Assembly: GCF_040954835.1 (NCBI RefSeq)
Contig: NC_090712.1
Location: forward strand, 4,783,284 to 4,847,283
Direction: 5' to 3'
DNA from: Lepisosteus oculatus
Taxonomy: Eukaryota > Chordata > Actinopteri > Semionotiformes > Lepisosteidae
Length of the DNA stretch: 64,000 bases
The notes under the pieces were generated by a model. It did no database searches. It was not told where the DNA came from and was given only the letters and a program-made list of their open reading frames with translations. The position numbers were made by a program, and so were the translations under genes. Of this stretch, positions 38,393-50,109 are shown piece by piece; position 1 is the stretch's first letter; the number at the start of each line of letters is the position of its first letter.

Positions 38393-41300
38393 TCAGATCA
38401 AGTCCGCAACTGGAGAGAAACAAATTAAGTTAGTCAATGAGTACAGTAAACTACTAAAATATAAAAAGTTTTAGAAGCTCAATTGCATGTGTTTAGTTTT
38501 GACTTCTTAAGACAAAGTGGATTTGTATACAAATTTCCCAAGCTATGGTAGAGCTTATATAAGCAGTCCAGATCCTAGACAACTATAGCCCTGTGTGTTT
38601 ATAGGCATTTCACCTCAAGCATAAACAAAACCAAAAAATCAAACTGCAAGAAAGGATCAGATCACCTTGCTACTTAAAATGAGCTGAAGGAAAAACCCAG
38701 AAGACAGGGGTACCTTAAGGTTCTGAATTTAGACTGGTTCAAATAAATGTTTGCTACATGTTTTAAAAACAAATACATTATAAACTAAACCCAGTCTTGG
38801 GAAAACTGCCACACCTGGAAGACAAAAGAAACCCACCTCAGAGAAAAACACACAAGGGTAGAAGAACCTAATAAACCACTGTACCCCTGCTCCCTAACCA
38901 CTGCACTGCAACCAAAATCAAGCAGAAAGTTACCGTTCATCGGCATCTCGTCAATCTGCGTTGAGTAGTACTGTTCAATGTCCCGAAGGATTCGGATGTC
39001 ATCGTTCTTGACAAAGTTGATGGCAACACCCTTACGCCCATAACGCCCTGATCGTCCAATTCTGAAAGGTAAGGAGGTGCATCAGCTCCATGTTCAGGGC
39101 AAAGTTATTGAAAATAACCAATGAACAGACCAAAATGTCCAGTTTCATTTTAATATTCATGAAGAAAGAGTCCAGATGAGCACATAAGTGCATCAAATGA
39201 ATAACATCTGGTTCACACGATGGGCTACCTAAGGCCAATTCCATGATGAGGTAGAAGCCATTCCCCAAGACTGTAATGGCTATTTAAATATGCCACCTGA
39301 CACTCAATTATCAAGGGACAATACCTGTGAATGTACAATTCTCTGTTGTTGGGCAGATCGTAGTTGATAATCAGGGACACCTGGGGCACATCCAGACCTC
39401 TGGCCCAGACATCTGTGGATATGAGAACTCGGCTGAAAAAGAAAAGACATGGGTTAAAAACACTCTTCTACACCTAAGACTGGTTGACCGAGTTTTGCCC
39501 AGTGCTTTGAGGGTAGCTTAAACCTAAAGCCACAATAAACCTATACTAATCGAACCAAAAGTAGGTTCTATTATTTGAGATGACTGCCTCACAAAAAAAA
39601 AGAAGCAAAGTCACCTTTTAGATAGGTTACATACTTTAAACCAAATACACATTCCCCTGACAGGCATCGGTTAGGCAGACCATCTTGAGGAAACTAGCAA
39701 AGTAACTTCTTTACATGCCTTGCACCCGATCTGAACTCTTTCATGATGGATTCTCTCTCCTTCTGTGGCATGTCTCCATGCATCGAGGACACTGTGAAGT
39801 TGGCCTCCCTCATCTTCTCGGTCAGCCAGTCCACCTACAGTTACGACAAAAACAAGACCACAAAGAGAGTCAGTACCATATACAGGAGTCTACAACTAAA
39901 ATGCAGCTACTGTTTTGTACTAACAAGGTAATGTTAAAAATGAAAGAAGCAGATGCCATTCAAGTACCCCCAGCTGTCTGTGAGATTTTCATTATGGGGA
40001 CTGTTGAAAGAGACCAAGCAACGACTCTCTATCACTTCCGATTCCCCCAGCACTTGCACAGTCCTGGCTTTGGTGGGAAAGGTTATGGTACAGTAAGGAC
40101 TAACTTCCACTTGATCGATTACCAATTTAAAATCAAACCCTTCCCTTTTGCCATTTCTGTCCATACACCTTTCCAGACCTAAGTATACCCCACCAATAAG
40201 TCTAACTGAAGCCAGAGTTTCATGGCCACAAATTGTAATCCAACCATCATTTATTCTGAAAACTATCTGAAATCTAAGATTTAACTGGACCAAAGTGTGC
40301 TCATGACCTCTGTAAAATACTGCACGAAAAACTAAAATGTGACAAAATGCCACTGTTTCCAATCCAAAACATGTCCACTAAGCTGTTCTGCTCTTCAGAA
40401 AAGCACAAACCTTCCTCTTGGTGTTACAGAAAATGACAGCCTGCGTGATTGTCAGAGTGTCATACAGGTCACACAGCGTGTCGAATTTCCATTCTTCTCT
40501 TTCCACAGCCACGAAAAACTGCTTGATGCCTTCTAGTGTCAACTCATCACTGAAATAAGGGCAAAGGAAAAGAAACTCAATTAATATATGAGCTAAGAGA
40601 TACGTAAAGTAGTCAATTTACTTGTGAGCAGCTTTACAGCAAGACCCAAAATATGAACCCATTAAGACGAACTAAAAAAAAACTTCCTTGGTGCAACAAA
40701 TTTAAATCCGGAGAGCTCTTACCGTTTGACCAGGATTCGGATGGGGTCCGTCATGAATTTGTTGGTCATCTCCAGGATTTCATGTGGCAACGTGGCGCTG
40801 ATCAGACACACCTGTGTAGCAGGTGGCAGGTATCTGTACACATCATAAATCTGCTCTTTGAAACCTTGAAAAACAGAAAAAATAGGTTTATGTTACCATT
40901 TAAAAACCAACATTTAACACTCGATTTCAGGAAGGCCTTAAAAACCCATCTAAACAATACTGATACCCATCTATGTACATTCCTCTCAGTGTCAAGGCTT
41001 TCTATACAGGTACACAATACAATAAACCCTACATGTGTCCGAAGTGCTGTAAATAAAAGTAATTTGTTAAAAGGGATATTTGTCTTTACAAAACCATTAT
41101 CCACCAAAACTGAAAATTTGATACCATTCAGTCATATAAACTGAATGCATCCGACATTTGAAATACTCTGAATTAGGAAATTACCCACATTTTGAAAATC
41201 TACATATAACTAAGACTGGAGCATTGGGTAGCAGGTGCTGCTGGCAAGAATACAAAAAAAGGAACACTTTGTTGATGCAAGGTTCACAAAAGGGAAAGAG

Positions 41301-43880
41301 CAGCATCACTCTACCTTTGTTCAACATTTCATCGGCTTCATCAAGAACCAGCATCTTGATAGCACGGGTTCTCAGGCTCCTCCTGCGGATCATGTCTGTT
41401 GAAAGCAGCAGAAGGCAGAAACATCACAGTGAGCACCACACAGCCGGAGGCCAAATCTGAAGCCAAAAACGGTTTACAAGATGCATGCAACCCGTCGTAC
41501 TTAGGACGGACGTGCTTCTGCAAAAACCAAGTCTGGAGTAATTCATGCGTTCATTACCAAACACGCGTCCTGGGGTCCCTGCAACAACGTGCTGTCCGTA
41601 ATCCAGCTTCCGGATGTCCTCGCCGACATTTGTCCCACCGATGCAGGCGTGGCACTGCACGTTCATGTAGTCGCCCAGAGCCAGGAGGACCTAGCGAGGA
41701 TTTCAAACGAAAGTGACGGCTCCGACACGACGCTCAATTTCCCAATTCACACCGATTGAATGGAGCCCCTGTACCCACATAACCGGACACTTGAGCCTGC
41801 AGCCCATGAACACGCTAAAGCAGGGGCTGAGAGGCATTCGAGCTTCCACTTTCTTCAAAGAGACATTACCCAAGAGGCTGAGGGCAGGATGGAAGGCGGC
41901 ATTAAACTTCACTGGGAAGTTACACAGAAAAGGCTTCATTTGAAGAGGTGTTATCACAGGTCTAACTTCCAGCAAACATGTTTATCGTTCTGGAAAAGAT
42001 CTCATTTACGGGGGAACCGCAGTCCCAATCCCAGTTATTAAACCCCAGTAACAAGGTATAGAAATGCTACAGAATCTTACAAATTGAGCACAAAATCTTG
42101 AAAAAACTGAAAGTCACCATATTTTTGCCGACCCCTGGTCTTGCCACGGGCAAGAGTGCGAGTTCCCGTGAGCTGGGACGTGAAGCAGCCCTTCCTGCTC
42201 ACTAGTCACTGTAACGACTAGTGTAACGTACGCGCGAACAATTACAGGTGGTGATATACCTGTATATATACCTGCCTGTGATATAAATAGAAGATTTTAC
42301 AAGTTACTGTGTCCATTTTACTTTTATTGTGGTTTGAAACGCACTTATCAATGCTGATTTTTTCTAACCCTGAAATATAAAAACAGTGTTGCAGTTCTTC
42401 TGCAAAAGACTCTCATGCATCATGCACCACAAATTATTGAACAACATAAGAATCTGGGGCTTCAGAGAGAAAAGACGAAGATAAATCAGGAAATCCAACC
42501 TTTTGTATTTGCCCAGCCAATTCTCGGGTTGGTGCCAAGATGAGTGCTTGTGTTTCACGAACCTACGAAGTTTAGAAACAATTGTGAGGCACATTTAAAC
42601 TGAGGCAGGAAGACAATGTGGCATTACATGTCATTTCTGGTAGATGCATCACTCATCTACCGATGAAAACATCAGCTGTTACAGTGTACAACAATCATCA
42701 AAGCAATCTAGACATTTAAGCAATTCCACATATTGATGTGCAAACTTATACCGAAAGCTCTTTTCCCCATCTTCACGGGTTCTACTTAAAACTTCCAACA
42801 GTCACACCTCAAGGCTTGACAGCCAGCTGTTTGACATTTGTACATCTCCCACTCATGCATAAAGACCAAGATATTGGTGTCAAACAGTTAATCTACAGTC
42901 TGGAATGCCAATTGCACATTACAGAACGGAACATTCATAGTTCAGAGAGCTGCAGTCAACAGCTGAGGTAAAAAAGTGGGACACTACTAAAATACCTATT
43001 TCTGTATTTGATGAGCAAGTAGTAAACAAAGACAACCAAGGAATCAGATGAAAAATGGTCAAATTCTCAATGGCGCGATGCACAATTATTCCCTTCACCA
43101 TACACGTTGAGATTTTTTTTTTTTAAACTGCACTTTTCTCCCCATCAGCTCCGCCAATACCCTCAAAGGCACGAAATAAAAACACAGCTTTACCTGAATA
43201 TCCAAGCACTGCAGTACGGAGATACAGAAAGTTGCCGTTTTGCCCGTGCCAGACTGAGACCTGGAATGAACAAAAAGTCAGGTTTTCAACACCCTGCTCC
43301 AAACAGGATCGGCATGCAGACTAAACGTCTTCTTCAACGCTGAGCTTACTGTGCAATGACGTCTCTTCCTTTGATGATCTGTTTAATCGCTCTTTGCTGG
43401 ATAGCGGAGGGTTTCTCGAAACCTGTATAAAAAACATGAAACCAACACAGAACTCTATTAGAACAACGATCTCGCCAGGGAAGGCAGACTCAGGAGCGAA
43501 AACACAAACAGCTCCGCCTCCATTAACGACGTTCTTAATATTTAGCCTACTTTTCCCAATGGTAAACTACAATGAAGCATTTAACACCTCAATAAAAGCT
43601 ATGAAAAAAATCGAAATATGACCTTGTAGTCAAACCGTCTGCGCATTTCTAGAAGCTTTAATTAATGCGTGCCCATCTTCGTAGGCTTTCAAAACTGAAC
43701 AGGCCCCAGCCTTATCCCCGGCTCACCGTAAGCGTAGATGCCGCGGAGGAGGTCTTCCCTCAGGCCCATCGTATCAAAGGTTGGAGTCACATCCACCTCC
43801 TCGCTCGTCTCGAACTCCACTTTAGTCATGTCTTCCTCCTTCAGGAGTCGTTTCCTAACCGGTGCCGGGGCGGCTGCCAT
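38393..43880 (-). CDS. eif4a3: eIF4A-III, DEAD-box helicase of the exon junction complex (12 exons, 406 aa)
   Basis: The ATP-dependent RNA clamp at the core of the exon junction complex, nuclear and cytoplasmic. Coding exons (minus): 43880-43727, 43422-43350, 43260-43194, 42562-42500, 41690-41558, 41395-41315, 40864-40723, 40549-40411, 39834-39719, 39432-39325, 39061-38934, 38409-38393; total 1221 nt. The Q-motif area [10 protein letters not shown] starts at residue 52. Motif [11 protein letters not shown] is at 75-84, PTRELA at 109-114, GG at 137-138, TPGR at 158-161, DEAD at 182-185 and SAT at 213-215. ARGLD is at 333-337 and HRIGRSGR at 358-365; the end is ADLI. All helicase motifs are intact. 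The N-terminus [20 protein letters not shown], with [20 protein letters not shown] shared by vertebrate eIF4A3, separates it from eIF4A1/2. Human protein is 411 aa from memory, the difference being in the variable N-terminus. Intron 9 uses a GC donor. Exon 1 contains only this ATG in frame with a family-like start. Confidence 0.97.
42563..43193 (-). other. eif4a3: eif4a3 intron 3 with two hairpins
   Basis: It contains a perfect 8-bp stem with 7-nt loop (GGTAGATG/CATCTACC, 42640-42662) and a perfect 10-bp stem (CTGTTTGACA at 42827-42836, TGTCAAACAG at 42878-42887). Related eIF4A genes host snoRNAs in their introns, but neither hairpin shows convincing C/D or H/ACA boxes. Confidence 0.35.
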
Positions 43881-44180
43881 ATCGAGATGGGATACAAAGG
43901 AACACCTAAAGTCAAGACCAGGAACGATACTTTTCGGGCGCCGACAGCAGGCCAAACTGCAACCAAGAGACGCGTGCTAAATGACGCTAAAAAAGGGTCC
44001 AACGCAGGTAGTGACGTAGGCTGTGGAACGGAAGTCAAGTCCACCGTCATGTGACCAGAGAGCCACCAACCCGCTAACATTAGCGTTCGAGATGAACTAA
44101 TCACTAGTCTGATGAGCGTATGAGGACGCCATCTTGACTAGGTACATGCACGGTGCTTCACGGTCACCGCAACAAGTATA
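43881..44180 (-). promoter_or_regulatory. eif4a3: eif4a3 5' UTR and promoter region
   Basis: Sequence upstream of the eif4a3 ATG is richer in CpG than what lies beyond 44.2 kb. It contains a YY1-like site, CAAGATGGCGTC, on the minus strand (44136-44125). The transcription start is not visible; housekeeping genes of this kind usually start within a few hundred bases. Confidence 0.45.
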
Positions 44181-45970
44181 TAACAATTTCGTCGATTTTC
44201 TCTTGAATTTTCCACTCTTGATTACAGTGTTTAAAAATGAAACTCTTATGAAAATAAAATAATAAAAACGTTGTATATACATAAATGATATTTATATGGA
44301 GTTCAAATGATTACATTTTTTTTTCAGTATATGGAAGGTAGCTATACAGTACACGGTTCAATTATGTCAATGGACGTTCGTTAAAAAATCATTACATTTT
44401 TTAACGATAGTCTAATTATGCAGCATTCTAAATGATCTTGGGTACTGTATGTACAACAGGTAATAATTTTAATTATACCTGCTAAAAAAAGTAATTCTCC
44501 TAACATTTCATTAGCTGTGTGACTATTATCGACCTTTCATGTGTTGTCGTTTTTTCATTTTAATACATTAACCAGAACAAGCAAAAAACAACCACTTATC
44601 GGAACCACAATAACTGCCTAACGAGGCAGGTGGAGAGGAGTATGGGGATGCACTGTGTAGCCTTGCATCGTATATTTCACGCACAATATACGTCACCTCA
44701 TGTTAAGATCTATAAAAGTGATCGACCCTTTCAGCCATGAAATGTTAATACCGATGGTAAGCGGTGAGCAACAACAAAAAATAATCTCGGACTTTCCTAT
44801 ATTTTTGTGCTACAAAGGCTCCGCATCCGGTCTGTGGACAGCACTTTCCCAAAACGCCACACGGGGGACCCCGATCCACATCACTTTATCGTCATTCGTG
44901 ACGTTTGTCACAACGTCTAGTTGAAGATGTAGGTTAATGTCTGGCAGAAATCCTGAAAAATGTCAAAGCGGTACAACGTGCAGAGATCTTAAGACCTTAA
45001 TGTGGGGGTAAGGGACCCACGTCACCCACCCATGAAGTACAGTGCTAGGCCCGTTTATAATAATAATAATTCCTTGCATTCCTTGCATTTTATGAAGCAC
45101 TTTTCATCCCAAAAGGACTCCAAAGCCATTAACAGATAGTAGGCCCGGAATGGCTGAAGTGGTGCACTCACCTGGATGATACGTGACAAGCCCCACTGCA
45201 CAGCAGATCAGGAGAAGTGAGAAATTGCTTTACCAGCTGAACTAAATTTGCTGAAATTTGTGTAGGTCAGATTGTACAATTGTACATTCCACCCAGAGTG
45301 GAATGTAGCCTAGACACTGAGGTTAACATGTGCCTGGGGTCTTTAATAACCTGGGTTTAATGTTTTACTGTAAGATGGCACCATCTACATCATTGTTCTG
45401 TCATCACGCTGACACTGTAATTACAAAATCTGCTTCGGATGTTGTTTTGCATTCTCGAGAATGTTTTTTTTTTCTCAGTCTTTGTTAAATCACGAGAAGT
45501 TTCAGACCTGTGGAGCAGGGTGGTGCAAGCTGTTGGGTGACTCAGTCAGATCTAGCCCACTAAGTAAGCAGAGACCGCTGAAGACAGAAGTCAGAGATCT
45601 GTGGTCTGAGGAATAAAGGTCACAAACAGTACACATCACCAGCATAAAACCCCCCAGTGCCATCAGACTGGCTAGTTTGTGCCAGAAAGGTGTCAGAAAG
45701 AAAAGTGATTTGATAAATGTGTGTCTTCTTTTGAGCTAGACCATTGGCAAAAATCGTTTGTTGTTCTACAATGTTGAGAGTTTTCTGGGCTGCACAGATA
45801 CAGGTCTGAAGTTCAGGTTGGACCCATGCTTGAGAGTTCAATCTCTAAAGGTTCTGGATAAAGAATTAAAATAGGTTTGCAGTGTCACAACATAAAAAAC
45901 CCGTCTATCTTGTGCATTGGCACTAATATGACTAATGACATACAAAACTGGCCTCATAGAATGACAGTGT
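44181..45970. other. intergenic interval between eif4a3 and gng4
   Basis: AT-rich sequence with one degenerate dispersed repeat (45058-45400). No supported gene. Confidence 0.5.
45058..45400 (+). repeat. degenerate relative of the (TAA)n-headed repeat
   Basis: It starts with (TAA)n, then TTATGAAGCACTTTTCATCC, AAAAGGACTCCAAAGCCATT, a GGCCCGGAATGGCTGAAG module, CACCTGGATGAT, and TGGGGTCTTTAATAACC. The order parallels the element at 24481-24963, but identity is low. It is an old copy or a sister family. Confidence 0.45.
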
Positions 45971-48900
45971 ATGTTTTTTTTTATTTTTTATGTTTATTTC
46001 CTTCTGCTACATACATGGCTGTACACTTTACAAAACAGGTTGAACTCTTTATTTTTTTTTCAAAGCTAAAGCACCACACATTCCATGTAATACTCAGTGC
46101 TCTGCAACATATTTCATATCTACATACGTTTGTAAAAATGAGCAAATTCAAGTTTAAAAAACGGCAAAAGAAACATCTAAAATTGTGCTTTTTTTTTCTC
46201 AGTCAAGACTGTGATACAATAGTATACAAGATAAGTCTTTCTCACAGCACTTGACAATCTAACATGCAGGTAACAGGATCTACTGTCTCTTTCTAAAGAG
46301 AAGAAACGCTGTCTCCTAATTGAGCAGAGAAACATGCATTCTCGTGCCTTTCAAGTAAGGCAAGGGCCACGCAGATCTGAACTTGGGTTTGCAGGTACAT
46401 CACAAGTCATAATCATAAAAGTAAAAACCAATAAATAAGTAAAGAAGTGAAGCAAAACCGATAACTAAACAATTTAGAATACTAGGTGTACATGGAGTGC
46501 TGGTCGTTAACATAGTTCAGTGTCAAGACAGGCAGTGCTCTGCAGCTGGTGGATTCTCTCCTGCCATCTATCATCACAGTGCTGCAGAGTGGACCGTTGG
46601 ATGAAGCAGACTCTTCTCCTGGTTGCACTAGTTAAAAAGAACCTTTGCTCTGGAAAATATCAACTACAAGAAGGCATTCTTCAACAGGCTTTTTACGCCC
46701 TTTCCAAAAAAATTACTTTGATTATAGTCTGCAAACCCCTTGGTGCTGCTGATAGTAAGACATGATTCACTGATGGCTATTTAACGCTGGAATCTGGCAG
46801 TCCTCAATAACCCCCAACAAGACACCAAAGTATTCTAATCATTTACAACTGTGGGCTAGTACAGGTAATACTGGGACAAAATATTTAATAGGATGCACTT
46901 TAAGGTTCTGAAAAGGTGGGGTTTTAAGTGATAGAGTTAACACCTCATTCAGGAACATCTTGCCTCTAGTCTGGGTTCAGGGTAGCAACACTTGACGTCT
47001 ACGAGGAACAGTTAAAATCATATTGGCACTGCAGCTGCTTCAACAGCTAAATCAGCTGAATATTTTCAAGGCTCACTGGACAGCATCAGGGTCACAGGCA
47101 TTGTTCGGCAAGTGCATACACACTCTCGCAACACACCGTTCAAAAGCTAAACGAAAACGAAACGTCTTTATATTGGTGTTTATATTGTTCTAACCAAATT
47201 GTTCCTTTTTTGTTCACATATATATCTCTAATTCGCTCCAGTTAAGAAAGAGGTTAAGGACAATGTCCCTAAACAAACGAGACGATTCCTGGGACCCCTT
47301 TGAATTCCTCTGCATCAGTCCCTGGCTTTTTCCTGCCACTCCCCTCTCCTACCAGCAGACTGACAGAAATCAGATCTGGAGCTCAAAGTAAGGTAACAGG
47401 CTATTTTACAAAACAAAACACGTCGGACTGTGCACCCATTATTTCTCACAGTCTCAGTGGACTTGCCGACAGGCTACTTTTTGTGCTGCGGGAAAAAGAC
47501 CTCAGAGCTGACACTGGCTTTGATTTTGTGTTGACCCTTGAGCCAGCTGGAAATCAGGTTTGCAAAACGGAGAGAGATGCCAAGCTGGATGTCTGGCTCC
47601 CTTAAACGCTGACAAAAAGCCAGCATTAACAGATGGTTGTATTTTTAAATTCATTTTGGCAATTCTAAATACTCCATACAAGCAGGTTCACCCCAATTGT
47701 TATTTTCAATTAAACCCTTACTGTACTTCGTTAAATAAGAAACAAACAAATTTGCTTTCCTGTATTATATATAATACAGTGTACTCTTTAAAGGGGTTGA
47801 GTTATCTCTATAGTGCCAAAATTATAATGAATAGCTGATCCGCGGCTCAGTCGTAGCCTGGCATTCAGTCCATCACACACCACTGGAAAATGTGTAGTTC
47901 AGGAGGGGTTTAATTGTGACTATACCAGGGTGGATTCTCTAAGATGGCAAACAGGCCTGCTATACGTAAAGCTCCAGGTGAGCTTCCTCTGCTGTAACGA
48001 GAACAGTACAACAAAGACGTGTAGGGCCTGCTGTGCAAGGTATGGAGATGTAGCAGATTCAAGTCAAAGAAAATGAGCAATGACAGCAGCGGGATGCACA
48101 CTCTCTAGCCCTGTGAACTTTATAACACACAGTCATCTTTTCTGCAGATGGACAGAAGGCCTTTGTCGGCGCCGAAATGTTGACAGTGTCTAATAAACAT
48201 CCTCAGAGTAGAGAGTGTGCGTCCTGCTTGTCTCGGTGCTTTGATTGATACCCATCAGAAGCCATTTCAGTAACACTGGGTGTGCTTTCTCCTCTTTTTT
48301 TTATTTTAAATAGCAAATCATCTGCTCTTGTTCTGTTGTTGCATTGCATTGTGTTTCTCACTATGTTTTCTGTGTTCCACGGGACACTGGCGTATAGTTT
48401 CTCCCTACATAATGACAGATGATCAGATTACCACGCATGGCCCATTGTTTACCAGAGTGGCCACAAGTCTGGAATGTGTCTAGTTTAAATAACACTCAAA
48501 CCCAGCCAGTGCCGTTAATGCTGTATTCTCCTTCACCAGGGCCAGTCAGGGTGGGAAAGAGGCCAGCTGTTGGTGGTTTTGTACTGCTTAGGAGAATCAC
48601 AATGGAGCTCTACCACCTGCCAGTCTCCTGTTGTAAAGAAAAGGGATTGTTCTGGAGCATGTGACGTGGCACCCTAACCACAGTACTTCACAGTGTGCGT
48701 TAGCCAGGTGTCTTTGAAGTGGACTGTTCAATTCCACAATGACCTCTGCCTGAAGATGTGCCTTTTTTCTTTGCAACACTACACTAGCTGATTAAAACAA
48801 ATTTAAGCAAAAAGACTTCCAGAACATCACACAGAAGTATTTCCACTTCAAGGTGAGACGACATTAATTCCTTTAAGGTAGACTTATATTGGGGCTTATT

Positions 48901-50109
48901 CTGAACATTACTTTCCAGCTTGGAAAAGCCAAATCAATCATGATTATTCTAATGTTTGATAGAAACATGGCTGTCATTGTGTCTTATCCTAGTGCATTAC
49001 AGATCACTGTTTATTAAAGATCCCCAATGTAACTATTTTCATTTCAAGGGTCTCTCCATCTCAAAGCGCAGTATGACTGGAGAACATTTAAGTGGCCAAA
49101 AATTTGGATGTGCATTAGTCAAAAGCCAAGTGACTTTCAGAAAATCTCAAAATACCTTTACAGGACTTAAATCAGCAGGCTCGAGTCTTATATCTGATCA
49201 CATTTAACAGGGAGCAGAATGTGGTCTCTCTGAAATGTGATTTCTTTTAGCTATGTGATTGAAGAGATGGTTATAGAGGACAGAAAACAGGAGAAGTGGA
49301 GGAGGCTCAGTCTGTAATAGTCTCACAATGCAATCAACAAGCATGCAAATGTAAGAGCAGCTGCAATGGAAATAGTCCAAATCATAATACTAAAAGGTAG
49401 CTGTGCCCTTTTCACAGTAATTGCTCAGATTAGTTATCAGTCAATTATAAAAAAAAAATCAACTCGGCATAAAAATCTATTGCTGACAATTAGGAATTTT
49501 AACTTAAATACATTGTACCAATATTTTAACGAGTAGGAATATGTCAAGAAATTAATGTACCTCATAAAAAGGAAAAAAAAGGTCAGGCACAGCCGGGGAG
49601 AAAGGATTCCCCTGTGCATCTGTTAAAATCTAGACCTGATTTTCAGCTGCTCCCTTGATTGTCCTGAATCTGCCTTATCTTGCAAAGTCTCCCCACCCCC
49701 CATTACCAACCACATTTCATCTTATCTTGGGATTCAACTCCTGTTCTGGAACGCCACTGTCTCGCTCGTGTTGTGTATTGTTTTAAAGCACTCGGGAGTA
49801 TTTTCTTCTTCTTGTGTTTTCTTGCCTGAGGCCCATGGAGAAAGTCTAGTCGTTTGAAACAAAAATCTCTCTTTAGGCAATGAGCGACGCTGTTCTCTAC
49901 TAATAAGCATAACGAACCTAAACGAAACACAGACAACCAAACGACACCAGCGACTGGACTGATGCGACTCCTGCAGTCACCAAACTGAGGCGGCTTTTAA
50001 CGGGGGGGCCGACTCAGAACTCCTCCTCGGCTCCTCGTTAACTCCTGCGTGTGGTCAAGGTGCTGGGCGCTCAGGAAGCCCAGGCTCGCTGCTCGGCCCG
50101 GCGGGGGCC
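45970..50109 (-). other. gng4: presumed long 3' UTR of gng4
   Basis: No gene is recognisable in this 4.1-kb stretch downstream of the gng4 stop. On the minus strand AATAAA occurs at 46053-46048, 45998-45993 and 45985-45980, a cluster typical of a transcript end. Another candidate near 48.3 kb would shorten the UTR. The extent is inferred. Confidence 0.35.

Noticed and set aside
39715-40182. 155-codon plus-strand open frame over eif4a3
   Set aside because: It is the shadow of eif4a3 exon 9 on the other strand plus intron 8 sequence.
40865-41314. Repeat-like tail in eif4a3 intron 6 (words such as AAGTGCTGTAAATAAAAG)
   Set aside because: Suggestive of a LINE or SINE tail but too short and degenerate to define an element.
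44090-44140. CTGATGAG word near a stem, considered as a hammerhead ribozyme core
   Set aside because: The GAAA core and a closing third stem are missing.
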